64,000 nt of DNA from Corydoras sp. C115 (taxonomy: Eukaryota; Chordata; Actinopteri; Siluriformes; Callichthyidae): contig JAFMOC010000011.1 in the NCBI GenBank assembly GCA_019802505.1, positions 6,333,501 to 6,397,500 of the forward strand. The letters are read 5' to 3'. The first letter of the stretch is position 1; every line of letters starts with the position of its first letter. Below, piece after piece: positions 23,101 through 34,457 of this stretch. The notes under the pieces were generated by a model that did no database searches, was not told the DNA's origin, and was given only the letters and a program-made list of their open reading frames with translations. Both the position numbers and the translations under genes were made by a program.

Positions 23101-25754
23101 TCATGTGTTGTGTGCTCAGGTGGGGCACCAATCCTCAAAGGTCTTTGTTGCTTAGTCGAATGTGTTTTAAACGTTTATTTGTTTTTGTGCAGGTATATGA
23201 TGCAGTGGCCAGGTGGCCGCATTCTTCAACGCCACGAGCTTGACGCCTTTTTGGCCCAAGCAGTTTCCAGCCAGCTCTATGAGCCTGATCAGCTGCAAGA
23301 ACTAAAGGTGGGTGTCTTACAAATGGTTTTATATTTAAAATCTTGGCATTTAAAAAAAAAAAAATCTATTGCATGTTTGCAGCAAGTTTACATTTGGTCA
23401 TTTATTGGACGCTTTTATCCAAAGCGACTTACAAGGTGAGCACAGGGTTCATCACAACATCCCTGGAGCAATGAGGGTTAAGGGTCTCGCTCAAGGACCC
23501 ACATTGGTAACTTCAGTGGACCTGGGATTTGAACCGCCAACCTTCAGTTTGAAAGCCCAACGCCCTAACCACTGAGCTACCGTGCCCAAGTTAACAGAGT
23601 TGTTTTAAAAGGCATTGTGACTGTAGATTTCAGGTTGTTAATGCTCTGGATTCCTAACTGTTAAAATTCTTTCCATTTAAATTTATTAAAACCTGTCCAC
23701 TTTTGCAAACTCTGCATTTTATTAAAAGCAAGGAGTCAAACAAACATGCCTTCCACTTGTGATTTAGGTGGAGAAGGTGGATAACCGGGGTGTACAGCTG
23801 GCTTCTCTCTTCATGAGTGGAGTGGATACTGCCCTGTTTGTGAACGATGTTTGTGGCCAGCCTCTGCCCTGGGACCACTGTTGCCCATGGGGGTTTTTTG
23901 ATGGCAAGCTGTTTCAAAGTAAGCTGGCCAAGGCAACCAGAGACCGGGCAGCTCTGCTAGACATGTGTGAAGGCCAGGTACAGGTTCCTTCCTTTTTTTG
24001 GTGTAAAATTATCACAGATTAATTTATTATAATCTGCTTTAAATAGCTATTGTCATTACTCTCTCTATTCTGAATCACCAGGAGGAACTGGTTTCTCGAG
24101 TAGAGAAAATGAGGCAGGCCATTTTAGAGGGCATTAATCTTTCTCGGGCACCTCCGCCACCACCACCCTTGCCTCCCCCGGCTTTCCTGCCTCCTGCCAT
24201 GGTTCCACCTTTCTACCCTATGCACCCACTGTACCCACCCAGGCCACTGGGCTCCATGCCTCCTCCACACCACCAGCACCGGCCAAGGGCCTTTCCAGGT
24301 AATATCTAGCTGGATAATAATTTTTTACAGATATTTCCGTAACTGTTTCTTACCGTACTGACTAATTCTGTGCACTACAGGCATCCAGTCTATACCTCCT
24401 CAAGGTGGAAAGCTAGAAATTGCTGGTATGGTAGTTGGCCAGTGGGCTGGAAACAAACCAGTGCGTGGCAGAGGAGGGTTTAACATGCAGGTGGTATCAG
24501 TGGGAGGAGGAAGAGGGTAAGAGTCCTCTATATAGACACATCAGTTACTTTAAACAATTTGTAGTGAATGAAACACAAAGTTTATGAATGCAAATAAGAT
24601 AAAGTATTTTCGTGTCTGTTGTAGACGAGGTAAAGAAGTGATATCCAAAGGAAGAGGAGGAAAGAAACCGAATACCAATCGAACACAGGTAATCCCTGTG
24701 CACTTGTAAGTTAACTTGAAATAAATAAATGTTTATTAAAATACATGTAGAAATATACTTATTTAATAATACTATACTACTAAATATACTTGTTAGTATT
24801 TGATAGTCATTTAATAGTCATTTAGTTAAGGCTGCTTAGTGCCAATAAAGTTCAAACCAACATCATGATGTTAAAAATACATCATAATGCTTTGTTAACT
24901 TAAAAAATGTACATATTTTAAAACAGCAGCATACGATGTTAAAATACTCAAAACTGATTTATTTAAAACTATATACACTGGAAACTGATTTCCACACGCG
25001 CACAATCGATGGAATCCAAAATCAATGAAAACTGAGAATGATGTTAATCCAATTAATTTCTTACAGAGACTCCGAAATACATTCCCAAAGCACATTTTCA
25101 TAAAGAATAAATGTAGTTTTCAGTACTACGAACAGAACAAAAAAAAATCATGAATTTTTCAATCAAATTTTCTGAAAGTCTTTTTGTACGTGGCCGATTT
25201 CAGCGATCTTATTGCTGCTCTCGTATTTTGTGATTTACTTTCTTCTGGTATTTTTCTTTGATGGGCTGCAGGTTTCCGAACCTTTTTTTGGTCCCATGAT
25301 GGAGCTAATAGCAAGGGAACACTTAAGTGGGACAAATGCACATGTCATGTGAACATTATTTTTGTGGAAAAAATCAACAAACACCAAATTCGGTGATATC
25401 CAAAGGCAACGAAAACAGAGGTTCCACTGTTAGAACCATGTTTGCTTATTATTATTTGTCATTGTATTGCAGAATCTTTCCTCCTCACCTACCTCCTCCA
25501 GCCCACCAAAGCTGGCAGAGGAACCCAAAACCGTGGGCCATCCCAGTGAGCGAGCCGGAACAGTGTCCCAGCAGCTGAACGGCAGCTCTTCGGGAAGCGG
25601 CTCCGGCCAGCCCGTCGACTTGCCGCCACTGGCCCAGCCAATCCACTGTGCCTTAGCCAGCAAAGACAACCTATCAGGAGACGGGGTAGAGGCAGAGGCC
25701 CCGTGTTGCCTTGACGACTGCTCGTCAGATGGTGCACTACAAAAGGAAGAGTAA
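14114..25754 (+). CDS. fam120c: FAM120C protein (constitutive coactivator of PPAR-gamma-like protein 2), complete coding region
   Basis: Coding exons: 14114-14668, 18144-18390, 18500-18582, 18675-18803, 20073-20175, 20350-20423, 20511-20779, 21488-21734, 22320-22491, 22870-23119, 23193-23307, 23768-23977, 24082-24298, 24381-24516, 24625-24688, 25473-25754. Total 3153 nt, 1050 codons plus TAA; every junction is AG/GT and in phase. The N-terminus MGVQGFQEYLEKRCPG and the VDAD segment (74-77) mark the degenerate XPG-N/PIN-like domain of the FAM120 family, with a family insert holding a His-rich run (36-56) and poly-Pro (63-69). Later marks are GNHILPDEDLAAFHWSLLGP, SLLSMATRSHMDITTPPLP, FREWTCPNLRRLWLG, GKLEIAGMVVGQW, and RG-rich basic stretches near the C-terminus. 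VDLLKL, YQTDWVCGG and PPRAWFLPPACLSHC favour FAM120C over FAM120A or B. The paralogue FAM120A is an RNA-binding scaffold; the exact role of FAM120C is poorly known. An in-frame ATG-less extension upstream of 14114 was rejected because the family starts at MGVQGF. Confidence 0.96.
14888..16156. mobile_element. Non-autonomous hAT-like element in fam120c intron 1
   Basis: Ends are inverted: left TAGGGCTGCAACTAACGA, right ...GTTGTTGCAGCCCTA. They are flanked by the 8-bp duplication GTTTGATC (14880-14887 and 16157-16164). The subterminal regions are full of ATCGATTAATCGAT-type motifs. The interior holds an L2-tail-like motif (GCAGACGCTTTTATCC near 15006), a SINE (15069-15382) and about 600 bp of CpG-containing sequence without a recognisable transposase. 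A different family from the 11.7-kb element. Confidence 0.75.
15069..15382 (-). mobile_element. Mermaid-like SINE nested in hAT element
   Basis: Minus-strand copy with a short internal deletion and an A-run inserted near 15302. Flanked by the 9-bp repeat ATAGTAATT on both sides. The insertion is younger than the host hAT element. Confidence 0.8.
16165..18143 (+). other. Rest of fam120c intron 1
   Basis: AT-rich intron with a (GT)n tract near 16291-16308 and T-runs near 17850 and 18007, followed by the acceptor TTTGCTCCAG before exon 2. No exon, SINE or RNA gene was recognised. Confidence 0.6.
18804..20072 (+). other. fam120c intron 4
   Basis: 1.27-kb intron with a (TG)n tract at about 19530-19583 and no interspersed element I can name. 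The other fam120c introns are short, apart from introns 7, 8 and 15, which are AT-rich and also free of this SINE. Confidence 0.55.
23385..23590 (-). mobile_element. tRNA-derived SINE with L2-type tail (second family)
   Basis: Read on the minus strand: GGTAGCTCAGTGGTTAGG (A box) and GGTTCAAATCC (B box), a body, then AAGTCGCTTTGGATAAAAGCG with the GGATA-loop hairpin of L2-type LINE tails. It differs in body and tail from the Mermaid-like SINE. Lies in fam120c intron 11. Confidence 0.75.
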
Positions 25755-28700
25755 TTACATCCCATAGTGTAATGAGAATGATTGAGAGGGAATGTTCCAA
25801 GTTTGACTGCCTTTCCTTGCAAAACATGATAATTAGGGCACAGTAGCCACTTTGTGTTGTCATAAGAATAATTTATAATGTTACAGATGCTGAAAACTAC
25901 AGATGGACAGTGTGAGAGTGCGATCTGTGTCACCTTACAGTAAGGTTGTGATTTGAAACTGAGCGCAGTGGAAAAATCGCAACCTTCAATTGCACATTGC
26001 ACTGAATCGTTTTTGATTCTGGATCTCAGCCTTTCCACTGCCCCATCAGGGTTGTAGCATTGTGACGAGCTCTCAGTCTTTTCACCTTTCTAACTTTTGT
26101 TTTATTTCAATACACCTTAAGATGTTGGTTCTCATTCGTAAAATGGCCTGAACTGGCAACCGTAGGCCCATTTTCCTCAAAAGTATAATCTAATTTAACC
26201 TATATTAACTCTCAGCCAATGCATTTTAAAAGCTTACCGTTTAATATAGTATAGATTATATATTTTTCATTCATTACTTATTAGTTGTCTGTCCGCCCAG
26301 TAAATAAACTCGCAACTGATGTTGTGAATCACACTGGCTCTGTTAGTTGCACGTAACACAGAAAAACCACAAGCACTTATGCAAAGTTAGTACTCCATGG
26401 CTTTCCTTTATTTGTATAGTTAGAATTTAGTTCATATTAACTAACAGGCTGGAATGAACTCAGTATTTAGTCTTTTTAACAGAGCCTTTTACCTAAACCA
26501 CATTGGCGTTTTGATTGTTGTCATGCATTTTAACATGCATGGATGTGCAAAAGATTTAACCAGAATTGTTCTAGTCATTAGTGATCTGATTATACAGCTT
26601 TTATTGATGGCGATCAATGATTTTATCTTTGTGAATTCATTCCTAGTACAAAACAAAGCCCTGTTGCTATTTGTGTCTTTGTCAAATTTAAGCAAATTCA
26701 AATGTTGGAGTGGACACATGGCCCTGTGTAGATCTGACACATGGTGCTGGCTTGTTTAAGTTGGTGTTAAATGATCTTGCTGCCAGTGAAAAACAGTTTC
26801 TAAGCATGAAATGATCTTTTATTCAGTGGTGTTTTGTGTCCATTTAAGCCACAGTTTTAAAATAGTTTTTTTTGCAACATAAGGGGCCATCAGAAAGAAA
26901 AACACAATGTGTGTCAGTGCAGTTTGCTGAATATAAAAGTGATACTTTACTCATTTCAGTCATTAAGGTTCTGCCTAGTATAGCACTCAGCTGTATTATG
27001 CTGTGTAATGGCAAATGTGCTGGTCAGAGTTTGTAGTATTTCTTTTCTAGCTCCACACAAAAGTGCTTTCTGTCATGTTGTCTTGTGACAATCTTGTCTC
27101 CCCACCCCGATTCCTCTCCCCAGCAGATAGCGCTTGAAAACCCAGTTGATATAGCTGCTAAATACAGTTCAGAGTACAGCATAGTTTTTGTTGAAGCACC
27201 TTATGGCCCAAACTGTAGATATGCAAGTCATTAATCTGAAAACAAATGACCCTTAAAATGGTTATCCAACAAAAAGCACTTATATTTAATATTTAGTATG
27301 TCTATACTACCCCAGCCATAACTATACCATTTAGTTAAAATGCTCCCAACTTTTGGGGGAAAGCATTAAAATAAGGACACGCTCTATGTTTTTAATTTGA
27401 TTTGGAACACAAATGCTTTCAAAGCCCTCTGTGCTTATTATAAAAGCACAATGTACATTGTCTCGTCTGTGTTCTATGTTGATTTTTTTTTTTTTTTTTC
27501 TTTTACATTTTTTTTGGGTGTCAGCCCATGAAATTTGTGCACTTTTTTCGGCACGCACTTTTAATTATTTTTTTTATTTTATATAAATCATGTGGGCATA
27601 ACGAGCCCAGATAAACGTCACCCCTTCTGCTATGATTAGGACATTTCACACAAGGGAGTTAGTGATGCACTCTCATTTTTTGAGAGTTTTAATATTGTGT
27701 TTTGAAAAAAAAATCCCCCAATAAATGATCTTGGATTCAATTCTGTGCCGTAGCAACGATGACATGTCCATAAGATGCACCTTATATTGTTGTAGTATGG
27801 ATTATGCATTTTATCTTGTGCCACAAATTATATATATCAAAATATCAAAGTATAACCAGTGAATTTCTCTCTGTATATTCCATAATTTTCACTTTTGGAC
27901 ATTTGTCCATGAGATTTAGTTTAAATACAGAATTTATTGTCAGCAGTAACGGCGTAAACCAGGATCAGTCATCAGCTAATATCCAAATTCATATTTCTTA
28001 GAGAAATTGTACTGGATCAATGTCATATAATTAAAAACTAGACAGTTTTATTATAATTAGCTTATGTGTAGAAAGACTATACACATACAACCAAAGTTTG
28101 GTTTGGTTGCATTTCATGAGGATGATTACTTTTCAGCAGTGCTTATGATGAACTGTTGAGCACTTGCAAACACCTATTACACACACACACACACACACGA
28201 ACACGCACACACACACACATACGGACACACGTCATTATGTCAGCTTTACTGTAGATGATTATGATTTCAGTAACTCATCGGAACTAGTAACAACTCATTT
28301 AAGTTAATTTTCCACATTAACGGTCATGTTAAACTTAAATGTTAGTCTAAAGATATGAATTCGTAGACACACACCCAGATATGGATACACACATACACAC
28401 GTATAGATGTTTTCTTTTAGAGAGGCATCAGTTAGTACGAGAAAAAATGTAACAATATTTAGTTTTTCCTTTGTATTTGCTATAGTTGATTATGTGTAAC
28501 ATTTAATTAGTGATTTTTCAAATGTGTGGTTCCCAAGTGACCCTCTGCAAAGCTTTTGTATCTGGCTTATATCTCTTCTCTTTTCTAACCGCTTTCCTGT
28601 TTGCAATTTTAATCCGACATTTGTGGAGAGTTGACTATACAGAAAAACAGATACAAATGTACAATATTTTACAGTATTAAGTAGCATTTAAGAGATGTGT

Positions 28701-30590
28701 CTTCTGATTTTAATGATTAGATCCAACTTTATTATAGTCGTATGCCTCTTCCCTTTTATTCTATCCAACATTAATCACAGATTAAAACCATGTGCTGATT
28801 TTCATATGGGACTTGTTACTGTACCAGCTAATTTTGCAAATCTCAACTCTTCTGTGGCATATAGACTAAACAATATACACTCTCCTGATCCAGATGCTTG
28901 GTTTAAGTAGTTTTTACAGTAATTAACCCCCCCTATATCTTTTCCCAAAACGATCTGACATTAAATCCATCCTCCCTTGTTTTTCCTTTGTCATGACTGG
29001 TTGTGAATTTTCCTGCTCTGTAGTTGTCTCCTTCCCCATCGTACTAACAGTTAAAATGACGTTAAAAATAATAATCACACTTAACATAAATGTAATTGTA
29101 TTTGGTGTTTGAAGACGGCTGTTTTCAGCATCGAACAAAAAAACTGACCTTTTAGCTGAATCTATTCAACTAAAAGTTAAGGTTGAGGGGAAATTTTTTT
29201 GTTTGTTGTTTTTTTTTTTTGGTAGGTATTTTTTTAATGTTAGTACTCCTTTGACCATTGCTACAGTTAGTATTAAGATATGCTTAGCTCTGCTAGATTA
29301 TTTCAGATTGTACCAGTTTCACAATTCTTTGTGTTTATACTGTTTCAGACCACTTCACCATTAGGATCTAATTGTAGCCACCTGTCTAAACTGCAGCTTC
29401 AGTGAATTATTATTATAAATTCACAGCTGATAAATTCAACATTAACAATTGCATTCTTGCACAAGACAGAGTCGTACCTCTGTTAAAAAAGGAAAACCAA
29501 AGTGCATATTTCTTATACAACCCAAACAACGAATTCTTTTTTTTTTTTTTTTTCTTTTTTTATTAAAACCTGTTTGTCTTTCTTTTGTTTTTTTTTTCAA
29601 GTTGCTAAAATCAATGAGTCTCAAGTAATTAAAATAAAAACAAGTTGTGGGTCCATTAACAAATATTTAATGAAGGAAAAGTGGTATTTATATCTTTCTG
29701 GTGAAATGTGGCTGAGTTTGTTTGCTTCCTTCATAATCTTTTGTTTTTCTTTTATCTGTTTAAATGATTCATGAAGTGGAGCTTGGATATGGTTAAACCC
29801 TGGCACCCTCACAGTTTTTGTCACTTGTATTATCCGTTGGAAAATGTAGATTCAGCCATAGTCACAGCTAAAGTATAAACGTGTCAGCACATAACTGTAA
29901 GCAGGCTCGAATGTGAGCTAGTGTGAGGAGTTTTTGCCTGTTCATTCCTATAGGTTTGTGAATATGGAGCTTTAGATTTAAGTCGCCCTTTAAAAGCGTG
30001 CCCCCTCCTAGCCTCGCTTCTGAAGCCCTTCACGTCACATGACCACCTGTGAGCTTTTGACCGTCATTGTAAGATGTTGAGTCCATTGCCTATAACAGCG
30101 ATGTATTGTGTACAATGGTGCCCTCTCTCCCTTCTCCCATATAACCCTGGTTTTATCCATTGCTTTTTTTTTTTTTTTTTTTAGAGCATGTCGCCCCACC
30201 ATGTTTTTAACAGTTAGAAGTGAAGCCCCAGCCCCATTTGTAGGCAACACATTCTGTCGTTTGTTCTGTCCATCAGGAAAAATGCACTAATGCATGCATC
30301 AAGGTCTCCAAAAGAACTCATGTAGTGAAGGGTGAAATTTCATTATTATTGCTGTTATTGTTATGATCGTTATTAACAGTTTCTCATTTTTAGTCAAAAA
30401 GAAAGCACCGGGTTGTTTTGGAAAGAAACCTTTTTTATTTGTCTTGCTGTTGTGGTCTGATTTCACGATGCATTGAGAAGAAAGCCAAAAGGCTGAGAGA
30501 GAAAAAGAGTTAAAGTTGGCAGTCATGTTTGTATGGTTGGGAAATGACTTACAGTGCTGAAATAAAATTTATTCTTTTAGTACAATGTTG
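25755..30590 (+). other. Probable fam120c 3' UTR
   Basis: 4.8 kb of AT-rich sequence after the stop codon with no SINE, although both sides of it are crowded with them. AATAAA at 30561-30566 is followed by T-rich sequence and marks the likely distal poly(A) site; an AATAAA near 27720 could give a shorter form. Holds a (CA)n tract near 28177-28220. Mammalian FAM120C mRNAs also have long 3' UTRs. Extent is inferred, not proven. Confidence 0.5.
30561..30566 (+). terminator. Candidate poly(A) signal of fam120c
   Basis: AATAAA followed within about 40 bases by TTATTCTTTTAG and TCTTTATTTC. SINE-rich DNA resumes at 30.75 kb, which supports a transcript boundary here. Confidence 0.4.
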
Positions 30591-30751
30591 CCCTGACTCT
30601 TTATTTCAAGTGACAAATCACAAAGAAATAGAATATGATTAAATGACATTCCGCTGCTCGTATTTTAGAAGCACACTCGGCTATACCATATACGTGTACT
30701 TAACATCAAATATACCCAAATTGCTACACACCGGACAGTCACACATATACA

Positions 30752-30950
30752 AGCTTGTGTGGGGAGGTTTCTCATGCCCATCCAAGGGAGAACATTTCGG
30801 ATGCTGTAAAGATACACCCAGGACAGGGTGTCAATCTACGCCCTTGCCTGGGTAGATTGGGTTTTTCCTGTTTTTGTACTGTGGTAGAAAGCGGAGAACC
30901 TGGAGGAAACGCAGACACTGAGATCCCCGGCACTGAGAGGTGAACACGCT
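30752..30950 (-). mobile_element. Old SINE fragment
   Basis: Minus-strand diverged copy with a CATGCCCATCCAAGGGAG segment, a GATACACCCAGGACAGGG segment and large internal deletions. Confidence 0.55.
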
Positions 30951-31131
30951 TAAAGTCCTTAGTTTAAATGTAATTTTTTCGAAGCACACAGACTGCAGCA
31001 TAAGTTGTGGGGCAACAGGGCAAATTAACTGCCACTTTCTTCGAATTTTAACCCCTTCATTGGCCCAGCATTCAAAGCCATCTCCGTAGTTCCTACTGGA
31101 AATACAAGTCTAGTTTTAAATGTAATGGAGA

Positions 31132-31410
31132 CGGGCACTGTGGCTTAGTGGCACATTCGCCTCTCAGCACTAGGGATTCCTGGTTTGAATCCCAATCTGG
31201 GTGGAGTTTCCATGTTCTCCCCGTGTCTGCGTGGGTTTCCTCCGGTTTCCTCCCAAAGTCCAAAAACATAGATCAAGGGCAATTGAATTTTCCAATTTGT
31301 CCCATATAGAGTGTGTTTGTGTGAGTGTGTGCTCAGCAATAGATTGGTGCCTCCGTGACCCTAGTACAGGATAAAGCGGAAGATAATAGAATAGATAATG
31401 TGAAAAGGTG
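31132..31410 (+). mobile_element. Mermaid-like SINE, internally deleted
   Basis: Plus-strand copy from GGGCACTGTGGCTTAGTGG. It lacks the TAGCACG part of the head and the GGATGGGCATGGGG segment before the tail. Confidence 0.7.
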
Positions 31411-31530
31411 ACCTGCTGATACCTTCGATTCAAACTGAGTTTCAGGCGTATTTTTATTTATCTTTACAAAATATAGTGAAATCATCATTGGAATTGGACC
31501 TCTGTCATTGAAATACGTTTTTACATCATA

Positions 31531-33307
31531 ATGATGTACAAATGGGCGGCAAGGTGGCTTAGCGGTTAGCACATTCGCCTCTCGGCGCTAGGGATTCCTG
31601 GTTGGAATTCAAATCTGGGTGGAGTTTCCATGTGTCCACGTGGGTTTCCTCCGGGTTCTCTAGTTTCCTCCCACAGTCCAAAAACATCGATCAAGTCAAC
31701 TGAATTCTTTAAATTGCCCCATATAGAGTGTGTCTGTGTAAGTGAGTGTGTGCCCAGTGATAGATTGGTGCCTGTCCTGGGTGTATCTGCCCAGTACCCG
31801 AAACAATCTCCCCTGGATGGGCATGTGGACCCCCCCCCCCCCCCACGACCCTAATAGAGGATAAAGCGGAAGATAATGGATGGATGGATGATGTACAAAT
31901 GTCTCCAGAAAATGGGTTTGCATTTTCTCCTCATGGTTTTCTATCCAGAAACCAATTGCAGCCAGCAGAATATCTAGCTGTACTAGTCCCTACCTTGATA
32001 TGGGGCAATTCTTTAAATTGCCCCATATAGAGTGTGTCTGTGTGAGTAAGTGTGTGCCCAGCGATAGATTGGTGCCCTGTCCTGGGTGTATATGCCCAGT
32101 ACCCGAAACAATCTCCCCTGGATGGGCATGGGGACCCCCCCCCCCACGACCCTAATAGAGGATAAAGTGGAAGATGATGGATGGATGATGTACAAATGTC
32201 TCCAGAAAATGGGTTTGCATTTTCCTCCTCACGGTTTCATATCGCAGCCAGCAGAATATCTAGCTGTACTAGTCCCTACCCTGATATGGGGCAATTCTTT
32301 AGTGTGTCTGTGTGAGTGAGTGTGTGCCCAGTGATAGATTGGCGCCCTGTCCTGGGTGTATATGCCCAGCACCCGAAACGTTCTCCCCTGGATGGGCATG
32401 GGGACCCCCCCACGACCCTAATAGAGGATAAAGAGGAAGATAATGGATGGATGATGTACAAATGTCTCCAGAAAATGGGTTTGCATTTTCTCCTCATGGT
32501 TTTCTATCCAGAAACCAATCGCAGCCAGCAGAATATCTAGCTGTACTAGTCCCTACCCTGATATGGGGCAATTCTTTAAATTGCCCCATATAGAGTGTGT
32601 CTGTGTGAGTGAGTGTGTGCCCAGCGATAGATTGGTGCCCTGTCCTGGGTGTATATGCCCAGTACCCGAAACGTTCTCCCCCCCACGACCCTAATAGAGG
32701 ATAAAGCGGACGATAATGGATGGATGATGTACAAATGTCTCCAAAAAATGGGTTTGCATTTTCTTCTCACGGTTTTCTATCCAGAAACCAATCGTAGAGA
32801 GCAGAATATCTAGCTGTACTAGTCCCTACCCTGATATGGGGCAATTCTTTAAATTGCCCCATATAGAGTGTGTCTGTGTGAGTGAGTGTGTGGCCAGCGA
32901 TAGATTGGTGCCCTGTCCTGGGTGTATCTGCCCAGCGCCTGAAAGGTTCTCCCCCCCCCACGACCCTAATAGAGGATAAAGCGGAAGATAATGGATGGAT
33001 GGATGAATATCTAGCTGTACTAGTCCCTACCCTGATATGGGGCAATTCTTTAAATTATGTGTTAAAGTGTGTGCCCAGCGATAGATTGGTGCCCTGTCCT
33101 GGGTGTATATGCCCAGCATCCGAAACGTTCTCCCCTGGATGGGCATGGGGACCCCCCCCCCCTAATAGAGGATAAAGCGGAAGATAATGGATGGATGATG
33201 TACAAATGTCTCCAGAAAATGGGTTTGCATTTTCTCCTCACGGTTTTCGATCCAGAAACCAATCGCAGAGAGCAGAATATCTAGCTGTACTAGTCCCTAC
33301 CCTGATA
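31531..33307 (+). repeat. SINE plus flank tandem array (six units)
   Basis: A full SINE (31545-31887) with the 14-bp duplication ATGATGTACAAATG (31531-31544 and 31888-31901) is followed by tandem units of about 266-297 bp. Each unit contains about 115 bp of the unique right flank (ATGTACAAATGTCTCC to CCCTACCCTGATA) joined to the 3' half of the SINE. Flank copies start near 31891, 32188, 32454, 32727, about 33004 (truncated) and 33198. At several junctions the flank is joined to a short inverted piece of SINE, making a palindrome. Confidence 0.85.
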
Positions 33308-33540
33308 GTGAACACGATGCGAATTGAGATGCAGCCGGACGGAGACGCTCTCGCGATAGAACGAGTCAGAAGCTGATGCTGTAAGATGGCGAAATGCATG
33401 TGCAAGACGCGCTGCTGGTGAGGACGCTCGGAGCCCTGCTTCAGCCCACTCCACACCTCCAACCCGCTCAGGATTGTAGCGTGCTGCTCCCCCTGCATGG
33501 AGCTTATTAATAACCACCAGGCTTCTTAAAACTTTAATAG
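33307..33540. other. GC-rich CpG-containing block of unknown origin
   Basis: About 230 bp of unique GC-rich sequence right after the SINE array, with several CG dinucleotides and the YY1-like motif AAGATGGCG near 33385. An 86-codon minus-strand reading frame covers 33238-33498 but matches nothing I recognise. It could be an orphan promoter, an old exon or a transposon fragment. The following 33541-34013 is AT-rich and featureless. Confidence 0.3.
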
Positions 33541-34013
33541 AGCACTTTCATCTTTATCGGATACCCACCATTTTTTTTTATTTATCAGCGTTGCCATTAC
33601 TCATTCAGTTTACCAAACAGCAGGAACATTACTACAGTCCTATAGTACTCTGTCTGCTCATGACCTTCATCCAGACAAACATAAATAAAGGTGATTGTAT
33701 TATTTTACGCGTAGGTTTTAGGGTAATTTAATGAGATCTGTATTTCTGCAGTATATAAACTGCATGCTCTGTACTGTATATTGTATTCTTACAGTGTATA
33801 ACGGTTTCCTTACTGTTTTTCGTATTCGTATATAATGTGATTTAACGTTTTATGATGTATTGGTTCCTTATGTAGCATTCTATTTGTAGTGTTCTTTCTC
33901 ATTCTAGTTACTGATCCGTGCACTGTAGATTGGATGTTGTGTTTTAATTGATACTGTAGATGTGCTCTTGGTGTATTGTCTGGTAAATTGTATATGGTAT
34001 CTCGTTTTATCTC

Positions 34014-34303
34014 ATTGTATTCCACTTAATCCTCTACCTGGTTTAAGCAGGAGGTTTGTTATACCCATCCAGTGAACAACGTTTTGGGTGCTGGGCAGAT
34101 ACACCCAGGCAGTGCAATCCATCACTGGGTACACACACGCAATATAGAGGCAATTTAGAGCAGCCAATTCACCTTTAATCCATGTTATTGAATTGTGGGC
34201 GAACCCGGAAAAAAACATCAGGGACACAGGGAGAAGATAGGATCAGGATTCGAACCTGAATCCCTAACCACTGATAGACGGATGTGCTAAACCAATGTGC
34301 CGC
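34014..34303 (-). mobile_element. Old SINE copy
   Basis: Diverged minus-strand copy from the tail (TTCCACTTAATCCTCTACC) to the head (AATGTGCCGCC). B box still readable as GATTCGAACC. Confidence 0.65.
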
Positions 34304-34315
34304 CCTGAATATGTT

Positions 34316-34445
34316 TCATTCATTCATTATCTCCCGCTTTATCCTCTATTAGGGTCGCGGGGGGGTTCCCCATACCCATCCAGGGGAGAACGTCTCGGGC
34401 GCTGGGCAGATAGACCCAGGACAGGGCGCCAATCCATCGCTGGGT
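34316..34445 (-). mobile_element. 5'-truncated SINE with TSD
   Basis: Only the 3' 130 bp of the SINE, flanked by the exact 12-bp duplication CCTGAATATGTT (34304-34315 and 34446-34457). The truncation was therefore present at insertion. It begins at the CCCAGCGATGG segment, as does the copy at 53503-53636. Confidence 0.8.
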
Positions 34446-34457
34446 CCTGAATATGTT

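Noticed and set aside
25430..26038. 202-codon minus-strand frame
   Set aside because: Lies antisense to the last fam120c exon and its 3' UTR. The plus strand is in phase with the family and the minus frame has no recognisable domain.
33304..33376. Short plus-strand reading (RIEMQPDGDALAIERVRS) faintly like the N-terminus of RIBC proteins, a neighbour of HSD17B10 in mammals
   Set aside because: Too short, followed at once by a stop, and in the orientation opposite to the head-to-head mammalian arrangement. Probably chance.
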